This document shows, one piece after another, positions 1 through 11,151 of a DNA stretch of 64,000 nt. Below the pieces are notes generated by a model. That model saw only the letters and a list, made by a program, of their open reading frames with translations, was not told the origin of the DNA and made no database searches. Made by a program: the position numbers and the translations under genes. The DNA is from Emergomyces orientalis. Taxonomy: Eukaryota; Ascomycota; Eurotiomycetes; Onygenales; Ajellomycetaceae. The DNA is taken from assembly GCA_002110485.1 (NCBI GenBank), contig MOWL01000047.1, forward strand, positions 558,001 to 622,000, in the 5' to 3' direction. Positions within the stretch are counted from its first letter, which is position 1. Every line of letters starts with the position of its first letter.

Positions 1-806
1 CAACTGTCTATCATTCAGAGACTGATGGTTCCTCAGAGCAAACAATACAGACAGTAAAGAATTATCTTTGTAAGTTCTGTAATTACCTGCAAGATGACTG
101 GCATGACCTACTCCTTCATGCGGAAGTTGCAATCAATGGCCAGGACACAGTCTTCACTGGTGTGAGCCCCTTCTTTCTCATGCATGGCTACAATATGGAA
201 ATACTAGATCTTCAAGAATTCACACAACTCTCAATGAACCCATGCAACCCCATTGAGGTCGCTGATAATATAGTAACAAAGCTCTGAGATGCCCGCGACT
301 GGGCGGAAGCATCAATGGCGAGCGTCAAACAAGACCAAGAAGATCAAGCCAATGTACGACAAGACCCCGCTGAACAGTATAAGGTTGGCAATCTAGTTTG
401 GCTCAGTCTCAAGAACATTCGAACCACACGCCCGTCGCGCACGCTGGACTACCGACACGCGAAATATGAAGTCCTGGAAGTTCTAGGCAGCCATAACTAC
501 CACCTGAACACTCCCTCTGGTATCCATGATGTCTTTCATACGAACCTCTTACACTGAGCGGCCACTGACCCATTCCCCTCTCAAACAATCTCTGACTGGC
601 AGCCGCCAGGCATCATGGGGGAGGACAACGAGCTTGAATGGGAGATTGAAGAGATACTGGACGAACAACCCTGTGGCCGCGGCCGACAATACCTTGTGAA
701 ATGGGTGGGCTATGATCACCCATCATGGACTGCGGGTTCGGCATTGTCCGAGACAGCGGCTCTTGATCGATGGGAGGCGCTGAGCTCAAGAGAAGGGGGG
801 GGCTAA
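1..806 (+). pseudogene. Chromovirus (Ty3/gypsy) Pol 3' end: integrase C-terminus plus chromodomain
   Basis: Reading frame 3 gives the end of an integrase core (YHSETDG...SEQ, normally YHPQTDGQTER), the GPY/F-type C-terminal domain (ending near position 554), and a chromodomain (residues like EEILDEQ...YLVKWVGYDHPSWT at about 640-735). Such chromodomains are known to direct chromovirus integration to heterochromatin. The frame ends in a purine tract (790-802) directly before the LTR at 807. It is broken by TGA stops at 286-288 and 555-557, both at places where arginine (CGA) would fit, so they look like CpG-to-TpG decay. The 5' part lies outside the window. CpG is still fairly common here, so decay is milder than in LINE Y. 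Confidence 0.85.
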
Positions 807-1052
807 TGTGATGGGCTACGCCCATGTTAGTAGACCATTCCGCTCGCATGCCAATGGAAGCTCCATGGTTTTTGCCGACCTAGCGGCCACGCCAATTGGA
901 AATATGATTATCTGCCCTGCCAGGCTCATAAAAGAATCTCATGTGTTCACACTCAAATGCTTTTCCTTTTCTTTTCTTTTCCTTAACATTTTCTACTTTT
1001 TGTTATATAAGACCTATATTAGTGCCGAGCTCTTCGGCATAGGCCTGTTACA
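807..1052 (+). repeat. 3' LTR of the chromovirus
   Basis: A 246-bp segment starts TGTGATGGGC directly after a polypurine tract and ends in CCTGTTACA, giving the TG...CA ends expected for an LTR. It contains a T-rich tract (about 960-1005) and a TATATAA-like box near 1004. The upstream partner LTR is outside the window, so the right boundary rests on the terminal CA only. Confidence 0.7.
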
Positions 1053-2639
1053 AGATGACAGAGAAACAGCAGTTGCAGTTTCAGATAAAGTATCAGATAC
1101 TGTTTGATATCTCAAGTCAGTAGAATTCTCAGAAGATCATTCAGTATAGTTGTTCACAGTCTGAGTGATCAGTCATACATGAGTCATGCATTTCTTGCAT
1201 GATTCAAGTGTGTAGAGGTTCTGATTGTGAAACTCAGTATCAGTCATGAAAGTGAAAAGTATCATTATTGTTAACTGAGTATTCTGAAATGTTGATTCTC
1301 ATGTGTAGTTCTGGGGAAAATCAGAGCATCTCTTGATATATATTCTTGATAAGAAGTTGAAGAAGTTCATCTGTCAGAACTGAAATACACTATAGTTTAT
1401 CAAATGATATTTTGAAAGAGATGAAGAGAGCTGAGGCATCAGAGAGAGCTGAGATATTGAAGATGATTTATAGAGAGAGTATTTTAATCAGAGAAGTATG
1501 AATTATGCCAAAACCCCCAGCCAACGCTTTCCCCCGAACCAGCCCAATTCTTCGAATTAGAAGACGAAAAGACATCCATTTGAAAGCTCTTGTTTGAGAA
1601 AGCAATTTATTCACTTTTCATTAAAATTGAGCGCGAGTTGATGAAGCTATTGAGGAAAACATGTTTGCAATCCCTAAGGGGAAAGAAAATCACACTTCAT
1701 CACATAACTTCATCAGTTTCGGCCCAATTTACATAGAATTTTGATAGAAGCTAGAACAAACCAGATATTATAACTGTCTCAATTTTGAATTCATTCTGAC
1801 CATCTCTTTCTGAACAATTCATTGTCAAAATCTGTGTGAAAACTCTGATTGATTTTCATGTTTCTTTGCACCAGTGTCAAGTCTTTTCCCTGTACCGCCC
1901 TACCTCGCCTGGCAGAAAAGTGACAAAAAAATACCTCAGCACAGATCACACGTGACCTACCCTTCAATCAGAAATTCCCCGAAACCTACCCTCTCTACAA
2001 AACGGAACGAGAAAAAGTGGAAATATCAGTGTTTAAAAAATAGCTTGGTCCCTGCAAGTAATATATATACATACTTGTATATATATATATTATTATATAA
2101 GAAAATAGTACAGATTTAGTCTGTTGATTCTTCATTTGCATACTCATCTGTGTGACTTAATAAATTACATTTATTAAGAGCTATTTAGTAAAATATATGA
2201 GATTAATTTGAATAGAAAAGAAAATCTATTCAGTATTAATTTATATTGATATTTCAGGAATACAATCTTGATTTGAGGTGGGGCCTATTTCAAGCAGAAA
2301 TTTTGAGAAGCTTTTTAAATTGAAAAAAACAAAATTTGTAAGAGTTAGAGTGTTTTTCTTGATTTAGCTCTGAGTAAATAAATCAAGAAAATTCTACACA
2401 AATTCATATTTCTTTACTTCAGTGACTAATTCAGTTTTTGAAAATAATCTCAATTTTGAGCTGCATACTTGATATGTGAGAAGAAATTTAGAATATTGAA
2501 TATTTCTGAATAGTTTTTATCAATTTCTCTGCAAAAAATTGATTTATTTTGTCAGTTTTTCTCTTAAAAACTGTCATTTCAACTGAATAACTTGTTATTC
2601 ATTGAAATCAAATCTTTTCTTTTCACTTTGTAGCACAAG
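1053..2639. other. AT-rich degraded sequence, no gene recognised
   Basis: This stretch is AT-rich and CpG-poor except for islands around 1500-1640 and 1870-2020 that keep CG. No frame shows a recognisable domain. It is probably old retroelement debris, but I could not assign it to a family. Confidence 0.5.
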
Positions 2640-2791
2640 AAAGAAGTCTGTGAAGATTTAATTGATTTATCTCAAAAGAATAAGAAATGAATATTTCACA
2701 TTAATTAAAAAAGCTAAAACTAGCTGCTGGAATAAATTTCTTGAGAATGCACAGGGAAAAGAAATATTTAAAGCTTTTAAATATACAAAGT
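2640..2791 (+). pseudogene. LINE Y ORF2 fragment, left of the LINE X insertion
   Basis: The frame encodes the linker between endonuclease and reverse transcriptase of a Tad/I-like non-LTR element (pattern WNKFLENAQGKEIFKAFKYTK). At 2791 the frame stops matching. The same frame resumes after the duplicated 12 bp at 8165-8176 (reading YTKSKSVAKLPSLKY), which shows that this fragment and the 8165-10776 block are one element split by LINE X. The 5' end seems to be a truncation near 2640, with no endonuclease upstream. Confidence 0.75.
2780..2791 (+). repeat. Target-site duplication of LINE X, left copy
   Basis: AATATACAAAGT (12 bp) is repeated exactly at 8165-8176. Merging the two copies restores a continuous LINE Y reading frame. 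Confidence 0.9.
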
Positions 2792-2906
2792 ATCTCTTAT
2801 TTTTTTATGAACGATTCTTAAAAAACTTGAAAAACAATCAAACACGCGGGAAAAACACTATTAAGAATAGAAAGAGAGCATCAGACATTCTTTACACATC
2901 ATTACA

Positions 2907-4292
2907 ATGGCATTGGATGTGGGGGAGGTGGTTATGGTGGAAGATGGCATGCGCGAGGCTCAATGTGTGCCAGAGACGAAAAACTCTGCAACACAGAAAA
3001 CAAAGACAAACAGCTTAGCAACAGCAATTCAAACACTAGCTGCGATCCTTGAAGAGGGAGAGAAGAATGAGAAAGTGAATAACAAAGATAAAGAGTATTT
3101 ACAGAAGACATTGAAAGCAGTGCGAGAAGTGAAGATGGAACTGTATGATCAGCTTCTGAAGAGAATGGAACGCGCAATTGACACATCAAAACAGCAGAAA
3201 TCATGAGACAAGCTCAACGGAGCACTCTCATGGGCAGCAATAGCAGCCAGAGGGGAGACAACAGTTAAAACCATACCAACCAGAACACTGCGAGAGGTAG
3301 TCATTACTCGACAAAGCTGTGATGCTATGCCAGAGGCAGAACACACACCAGAAATGATTGTTAAACGAGCGAATGAGGTCATCAAAGAGATAACCAAGAG
3401 CAAAGTGATGGCAGCAAGGCACATGCCAAGCGGAGACGTGATTTTGATGACGGACACACAGGACATCAAGGCAGAGCTCGCAGCAGATGATAGCTGGACG
3501 CGTGAATGGGGAGACAAAGCGCGCATGAAGCAGAAGATGTATGCAGTACTAGTCAAAGGTGCTTCTATGGGAGCCATTGACTGGAGCAGCTCTGAGTACG
3601 CCATTGAGAGCATCTACAAGCAGAATACAGCACTATGCTGCAAGGCGCTGATACACAAGGTGGACAAAATGATGGTTAGACAACAGAAATCACATGACAG
3701 TATAATCATCAATGTTGCTGCACCTCACCAGGCCAATGCACTGGTGGACAATGGACTCATTCTAGGCAATGAATATTGCACAGTTGAAATATTTCACAGA
3801 GAGACCAGGGTCACATGATGCTACAAGTGTCAACAGTATGAACATATAGCTCGCTTCTGCAGAAGAGAGGAAACCTGTGGTCACTGTGCATAAAAAGATC
3901 ATGGTGACAAGGCCTGCAAAGGAGCAGCAGAAGGCAGCAGACCCAAGTGCAGTAACTGTGATGATAGTCATGCAGCATGGCACTCAAACTGCCCAGAGAG
4001 AAGACTGAAAGCCAAAAGTGCTAAAGAGACACTGATTGAATGCTCCAAGCACTTCAATATAAGAGCATCAGATGCAGATGGATTTAGCTTTCCATGCAAA
4101 CAGAACAGGCCTCTGAATGAGGACTTCATAGAACCCCCACAAAGAGCAGGAAGACCAATGAATGTATCAAGAGCAGGAGCACAACAACAAGGAGCTATGA
4201 CAAGCTTCATTCAAGCAGCAAGTGGTCCAGTAACACTGGAGACATCAACACAGAACAGCAGCTCGCAGAATAATCACATGAATGAATCATGA
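2907..4292 (+). pseudogene. LINE X ORF1 (Gag-like, zinc knuckles), broken
   Basis: One frame runs from the ATG at 2907 to a TGA at 4290-4292 and is interrupted by internal stops near 3204, 3816 and 3891. The C-terminal third shows cysteine-histidine knuckles (CYKCQQYEHIARFC, CGHC..KDHGDKAC, CSNC...AWHSNC), typical of ORF1 RNA-binding proteins of Tad-like elements. Such proteins are known to coat the element's RNA. The stop at 3204 fits a TGG to TGA change. Confidence 0.8.
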
Positions 4293-7200
4293 AGAACAGA
4301 CTAGTCATTTTACAATACAATGTGCATAAGTCAAACAAGGTTATGGGACCTCTTTTGGCAAAGCCCGAAATGGCATTAAACTATGATGTGATTGCAATAC
4401 AAGAGCCCTGGATACAAAAACACTCTAAAACAGGCACACACTGTCCAGCCAACTGTGGATTCTGGCAAGCAGGCATGGAGCAGAAGGACATGAAGGTGTG
4501 CTTTCTAATTAACAAGAGAATTGCAGTCAAGACCTGAAGAGTGAGCACAATATCCACTCATATACTGATACTTACTCTGTTGACAGAGAGTGGGCCTATC
4601 AATATCATCAACATGTACGCGTCACCACCAGGAAGCTACACAATCATGCCACCAGACTCACCCATTCATCAGCTCCAAGCGGTGGTTGAAGAAGCGGATA
4701 GAATGCTAGAAGCATGAATAAACCAGGAAAATGCGCATCAAGCAACAACTGAGAGTGCAGAGGGAGCATCAGGCGCGCAGGAAACTCAAATAAACACGCA
4801 TCAAGCAGATGTTATAGTGATTGGAGACTTTAATGTACATCACACTCTCTGGGGAGGTAGCAGGGTCAGAGAAAACTTTGCCATGGCCTGAGAACTCAAT
4901 GCTCAAATCAGTGCCTTGAATCTACATCTAGCAACTCCAGAAGGCACGATCACCTGGCAAGATAGAGGAAGTCAGGGCACCACAGTGAATCTAATCTTTT
5001 TGTCTGCTGGTCTACACAGTCAAATGATCAGCTGCAAGCTAGAACATGAAGCAAATATGGCATCAGATCACATGCCAATTGCAACTACTCTTGAGCTAAA
5101 AGCATTATATAGCAGCAGAAAAAGACGCACTTGGCATCACTTCTGCCTGAAACAGATAGCGCAGGACTGCCAGACACTGAGAAGCCCAGGGGCACTGACT
5201 TCAAAAGATTAGATAAACAGCTATGCAAGATATCTTGTCAAATTTGTGGAAGATCTAGCAGCAAAACATGCCAAAGTCTCAAACTACAGTCAACACAGCT
5301 GGTCATGGTGGTCCCCTCGAGTAGCAGAGGCAGTCAATCAATATAAAAAAGCCAAGAAAGACAGAAACATCTCTGCAGCAGATATAATTAAAGCTCGAGC
5401 CCTGAGAAACAGAGAGGTTAAACTGACTAAAACAAACAGTTTCAGAGAACTAATGCACAGCACAGAGTCCAAGCCCAAGCTACTATGGAAGATGGCCAAA
5501 TGAGGGCATCAAAGCAGCAATGAGCATGCACAACCTCCAAGAATTCCAGCATTAATAGTAGAAGGCAGAGAAAATCTACCACCAGTCAATTCCTTTGATG
5601 ATAAAGTCAAGATTCTGAGACAAAGGTTCTTCCCCCTGCCACTAGTCAGTGACAACAGGGACATGGAGGAGGCGGAACACCCACTGGAAACAACAGAGAC
5701 AATAAGCATCACAGAGGAGAAAATGGCCGCGCTCATAGCACATCTACCAAGCAACAAAGCACCAGGTATCAATGGAGTCTCCAATGAATTTCTGAAAATG
5801 CTGGGACCAAGCTTCACAAAGGCTATGACAGAGCTCACACTGGCATGCTGGGAATGGGAACACTACCCGGAGATATTCAAGACCGCTCGAACAGTGGTAC
5901 TGAAAAAACCAGGAAAAGGGGATTATCAAAAGGCAGAGGCATGGAGGCCCATTGCTCTACTGGATACAATGGGAAAAATAATAGAATCAGCCACCGCGCA
6001 GGAACTCAGACAGCTAGTGGAAACACTCAATCTACTGCCATCTCAACAGATGGGTGCTAGGCGGGCCAGATCAACCGAAACAGCAGTATCACTACTGCTA
6101 GCACAAATTAGAACAGCATGGGAGGAGTCAGACACAGTGGTCACAGTTCTATCATTGGACATCTCAGGAGCTTATGATAGAGTGCTCAAAGACCGACTCA
6201 CACACATTCTTCGCATGAAGGGCCTACCAAGACAGCTGACAGGGTGGATACACTCATTTATGTCAGATAGACGATCCACGCTCACATTTGAAGAACAGGA
6301 AACTGAGGCCTTCAATATTCCAGCTGGGATACCACAAGGATCACCTCTCTCCCCCATTCTCTTTCTATTTTACAATGAGGAACTGCTCCGAATATGCTCA
6401 CTCTTGAATAGACCAGTGAGCTGCATAGGATTTGTGGATGATGTCAATATAATAGCATACAGGCCATCAACTGAAGCAAATTGCGCGCAGCTCACACGGG
6501 TGCACGCAGAATGTGAAGAATGGGCAGGAAGACATGAAGCTATTTTTGCTCTGCAGAAGTATGAGTTGATGCACTTCACTAGAGCCCGAACTCGATTCAA
6601 CTTGAATCACTCTCTGAGACTGCCTCAGCAAGTTATCAAGCCACAGAAGGTGATGAGAGTTCTAGGAGTATGGCTGGATTCCAAGCTTCAATGGAAAGGT
6701 CACATGGATGCTATAGCAGGAAAAATGAAGTCACAGATAAAGGCACTATCACAGACAACACAGGCCACCTGGGGAGTCCCCCTACATCAAGCTAGAACAA
6801 TATACAACATGGTCATACGGCCAGCTATAGCTTACAGCGCACTGGCATGGCATCAACCGCGCATCAAGCGCGAAGGACGCATGCGCAATAAACAGCGCAC
6901 AGAGGGCCTAATCAGAACACAGAATGAATGCCTGAGAATAGTAGCTGGAGCATACAGAGCAACACCAATATCCACACTGGAAGCAGAGACATACACACCA
7001 CCCCTGGACATCTATCTTGATGAAGTTGTGGCGCGCGCCACAAAACGACTGAAGGCCTCTGGAATGGCAACACAAATTGAAGAGGCATGCACAGCAGTGA
7101 GAGTCAAACTCAGGTGAAGAGGCACAGTGCACAGAAGACTCATTGAGAAGATGATTCATCCAGACAGTCTGTCTGAAAATTGGGAGAAGCTTTGAGTGGA

Positions 7201-7756
7201 AAAGAGCAAGCAAGAGACTGCTCAAAGCACAAATTCAGCAGCAACACAGCACTTCTCACATGATGAATGGGTGCGAAAAGAAATCCTGAGTAGATGAAGA
7301 AAATAATGAAGAGCTAGAGCATCTCTCTGATGTGAACTCTTTGATTGACCCCCAGACAAAAGCATTCTGAAATGACACAAGAGTCTAAGCAAGGCCAGAA
7401 GCTCGCTGATAATTCAACTAAGATCAGGGAAAACAGGGCTGGCAGCCTTTCTACATAAAAGATGAGTACCGGATTTCCCATCACCAGCATGTGAATGTGG
7501 CTATTCAAATGAAACAGTGATGCATGTGATAGTTCACTGTGATAGATTCCAGCACAGTCGCGGGAGTCTGCTGCATGAGGGCAGAATCGACAAGAAATGG
7601 CTATTGAACACCAAAGAAGGGCTACACTGTCTAACAAAATGGTGAATCAAGCAGGGAATTCTACCACAGTTCTCACTGGCAAAGACACTGAGTGTCTATC
7701 AGACAGAGGAGCAGCAATCTATCACATCTCAATCAAGCATACGCGGACCTCAATAA
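4289..7756 (+). pseudogene. LINE X ORF2 (APE endonuclease and reverse transcriptase), broken
   Basis: The frame begins with an APE-type endonuclease (LQYNVHKS, IQEPW, GDFNVHHTLWGG near 4820 and SDHMPI near 5070). The reverse transcriptase follows, with an open stretch from 5663 to 7117 containing the template-binding PQGSPLSPILF and catalytic FVDD motifs. The C-terminus has an HxxxC-type zinc pattern (CECG...VIVHCD). Stops occur at about 4535, 4715, 4888, 5210, 5501, 7117 and later. Nearly all are TGA where Trp or Arg would be expected, matching the G-to-A/C-to-T decay elsewhere in this block. Confidence 0.85.
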
Positions 7757-8164
7757 ACACCATGCTGAAACCGCTGAAAGCGCGCTTATCACACAAAATC
7801 AGTGCTCATGGCACATCCCCACACTCATTTCATGCTAAAGACGCGACTCTCTATGCTTCAGAGCGCAGTTGGTGTCTTTCACTCACTCACTCACACGCGG
7901 GCGCATTTTCAAAAATGCTCAGTGTAATTTTTCTTTATTTTTAATTTTTCTTTTCTCATCCCATTCTCTTCTCTTCTTGAGGACAGCAGTTGCTGGTCCC
8001 CGGTAGCCCGAAGCCTCACAGAAACTGTTGCATACATTTATTAGTGCATGAGGTTTTTAATCCAGCAGTAAGCTCTCTTATTGCATGGTTTTTCTTGTTA
8101 GATAAAATAGATAGTTTCCCACATATCCCTGAGATTAAGTGGTGTATAATATAATAATAATAAT

Positions 8165-8176
8165 AATATACAAAGT
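8165..8176 (+). repeat. Target-site duplication of LINE X, right copy
   Basis: Exact repeat of the 12 bp at 2780-2791, directly after the (TAA)n tail of LINE X. Confidence 0.9.
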
Positions 8177-10776
8177 CTAAATCTGTTGCAAAGCTTCCAT
8201 CTCTAAAATATAAAATAGAAAATGAGGAATATATTGCTCATTCTTTTGAACAAAAATGTCAGGCTTTTATGAAAATTCTATTTCAAAAACCACCTCAATC
8301 TGAACAATATAGTTCAATAAGTGAATATATTGAAGATTCAAGATGGGCTTGGCCAGATCTATCTAGAAATGAACTTGAAACTGCTGTTTTTACAAGTTCT
8401 ACAAAAACAGCTGCAGGACCTGATACTATAAATCATTTAATCATTCAAAAAGTCTTTCATTCTCTGAAAAATGAATTATTTGAATTATTCTCTCAACTAA
8501 TGAAGAATGAGTATCACCCTGAATGCTGGAGACAAGCAACTGGTATAGTTCTTGCAAAATCAAATAGAAAAGCTACTATGCCAAAGTCTTATAGAATTAT
8601 ATCACTTTTGAATTGCTTGGGAAAAATTCTTGAAAAAATAATAGCAACAAGATTATCATATCTAGGCTCAATCACTGATTTATTATATAATGATCAAATG
8701 GGTGGCAGAAAACAGAATTCTGCAATAGATACAGTTTTATCAATAATTCATGATATTCAAATGGCAAAAAATGAAGACTTAGTTACAACAGCTGCTTTTA
8801 TTGATATAAAAGGTGCTTTTGATCATGTTTCAAAGAATAAGCTAATAATTATTCTTCAAGAGATGAAACTACCAAAAGCATTAATAAAGTGAGTTATATG
8901 TTTTATGTCAAAAAGATATATTCAACTACTTTTTGACTCATTAAAGCAAGATATTACTGAAATTGAAATAGGAGTTCCTCAGGGGTCTCCAGTCTCACCA
9001 ATTCTATTTGCTATATATACAAAAAATCTATTCAAAGATAGAGAAATGGAGATAGTGAGATCTCCTAGCTATGTTGATGATATAGGTCTGATTTTCAGCT
9101 CAAGAACAATAAAAGAAAATTGTGAAAATATTGAAAAAGCTGCGCAAGAGATATTTAATAAAGGAGATTTAAACCTAATTCAATTTGATATGGAAAAAAC
9201 TGAATTAATTCACTTTTTTCCAAAAAGATATGAAAAGGAAATAAGTTTAAATCTATTAAATCAAGAAATAAAGCCTAAATCAGTTGTAAGATGGCTAGGA
9301 ATCTGGCTGGATTCAAAACTCAATTTTAAATCTCATATTCAAAAAAGAATGGCTCAAGCTGAAAGAGTTTTAAATAGTATAATACAACTTTCTAATACTG
9401 AAAGGGGTTTATCATTTCAAGCTATGAGACAGCTATACATTGCATGTATAGCATCTATTTCTGATTATGGTGTTCAGATATGGTGGAAGAACCAGAAACA
9501 CTTCATAGATAAGTTTCAAAAATTGCAGAATACAGCTTTAAGAAGAATTCTGGGAGCTTTCAAAACCTCTCCATGTAGAGCTATGGAAATAGAAGCTTCT
9601 ATATCACCTCCTGAAATAAGATTTGAGAAGATATGCAAGAATTATGCACTGAGAATCATGAAAATGCCAGATATTCATTCAATTAGAAAAAGAATATCTA
9701 CATCTTATCCTCCAATTCAATCTGGAAATGACTTAGATTGGAATAGATATCTAGATTGGAATGAAAGTCAAGAAAATCAAGAAAATGAGAGAAATAGAAA
9801 AAAAATCCCTTCTCAACTATATAGAGTATGCTCAATGATTAAAAATGAGTTCTCCTCATTAAATATTGAAAAGATTGAACACAAAAAGCTATATCCATGG
9901 AAAGAAAAACTAGGCTCAATGATTTCAATTGAAATAAGCGCATTATCAAAACCAGAAGAAGCTGAGAATCATAGAAGAATAATAGAGAAAATTGATTTTA
10001 AAAAGTCAATTCTAATCTATTCAGATGGTTCAATGAATGAAAATAAAGGCCTAGGAGCTGGAATAGCATATACAGAAGATAATTACAAATATACATCAGA
10101 TTCATGGAATATTGGAAATGAATGTGAAGTATTTGATGCTGAATTATATGCTATTATGAAAGCTTTTAAACTGATAGAAATAAAAGCTTCAAAAAGAAAA
10201 GATATGAAAGAAGCATGGATTTTTTCAGATAGTCAAGCAGCTTTGAAAAGAATTCAAAAAAATGAAATTCATAATGGTCAAATGAATATAGAAGTAATTC
10301 TAAAGATATGCAAAAGAATTCAATTAAAATATAAGACAAAGATATATCTGAGCTGGGTTCCTGCTCATATAAATATACATGGAAATGAGCTTGCTGATGA
10401 AGCAGCAAAGAAAGGAACAGAACTAAATATTGCAAGTTCAAAAATAGTTTCATGGTCTTTTATTAAAAGAAAGATAAAAGAGAATTGCTTAGAAAAATGA
10501 CATAAAATATGGGAAAAACAAAGAAAAAGTCCTCACTATCTTAGATTTGAAACTAAACCTAAATGGAAATCATGCTCTATTAAGTGCAAGAAGAAGCTTT
10601 TCTCCTCAATCATTCAATTGAAACTAGGTCATGGCTATTTCAAATCTTATTTGAAAAGAATATCTGATATTGAAAGTGAAAATTGTGAATATTGTGACTC
10701 TCTTGAAGACCCAGAACATATCTTAATGAATTGCTCATTAAATCAAGAACTTAGAGCTGAACTGAGATATAAATAT
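8165..10776 (+). pseudogene. LINE Y ORF2: reverse transcriptase and RNase H, broken
   Basis: This continues the fragment at 2640-2791 in the same frame. It contains an RT with PQGSPVSPILF near 8970 and YVDD near 9070. An RNase H domain at about 10010-10440 has YSDGS, the glutamate in FDAELYAI, SDSQAALKR and the final HGNELADEAAK. The stops at 8890 (LIK*VICF) and 10498 (EK*HKIW) both fit TGG to TGA. The sequence is strikingly CpG-free. It is cut at 10776 by Gypsy-1 and resumes at 21504. Confidence 0.88.
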
Positions 10777-11124
10777 TGTGGTGGGGAATCTCGGCGTGGT
10801 ATTACTTTTCGCCGAGACCGCCTCATATATTTGTTTGGCATGGCTGCCTCATATTCCCATTATCCTTTGACACACGTGTGGATTCGGCGAAGATTGATTG
10901 TACGCAGAGCAGTGAGATTGCTCCTTTTTGATTGTGTGATTTGATATGTGATTGATTGCTTGTTCTTCTTCTATATTTGAATCTCCTACGTGTTCTTTTG
11001 TATTGCTATTTGGATAGCTCGTTGAATAGAATATTGTATACACGGCGAACTTACCAACCTCCTTACAATTCCGCTGCTCCTGCCCACGTGCCGCCAAAAG
11101 CGCACAACCCCTTATTCCACTTCA
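10777..11124 (+). repeat. Gypsy-1 5' LTR
   Basis: The 348-bp LTR starts TGTGGTGGGGAATC and ends TTATTCCACTTCA. I saw no difference from 21156-21503. Near its start an 8-bp inverted repeat, TCTCGGCG (10789-10796) and CGCCGAGA (10810-10817), can form a hairpin. Confidence 0.95.
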
Positions 11125-11125
11125 T

Positions 11126-11142
11126 TGGCGTCCCTGGGAAGG
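11126..11142 (+). other. Gypsy-1 primer-binding site
   Basis: TGGCGTCCCTGGGAAGG begins one base after the LTR. The TGG would pair with the CCA 3' end of a tRNA. I do not name the tRNA. The same sequence is kept unmutated in the decayed copy Gypsy-2 (26194-26210 on the opposite strand). Confidence 0.8.
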
Positions 11143-11151
11143 CAATTCAAA

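Larger units (their letters stand above)
2792..8164 (+). mobile_element. LINE X: nearly full-length Tad/I-like non-LTR retrotransposon nested in LINE Y
   Basis: This 5.37-kb element is bounded by a 12-bp target-site duplication. In order it has a short 5' UTR, an ORF1 with zinc knuckles (2907-4292), an ORF2 with APE endonuclease and reverse transcriptase (4289-7756), a T-rich 3' UTR and a (TAA)n-type tail (about 8148-8164) instead of poly(A). ORF1 and ORF2 overlap by ATGA (4289-4292), which suggests termination-reinitiation. Both frames carry several stops, mostly TGA at expected Trp or Arg positions, so the copy is dead. I saw no RNase H domain in this element, unlike LINE Y. Confidence 0.88.

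Noticed and set aside
2560..2640. Left flank of LINE Y as the missing Pol part of Gypsy-2
   Set aside because: Only a short, AT-rich, weak resemblance to the reverse complement of Gypsy-1 near 14510-14550; upstream sequence does not continue the match.
7597..7944. 115-codon frame at the LINE X 3' end
   Set aside because: It overlaps the ORF2 C-terminus in another frame and shows no domain.
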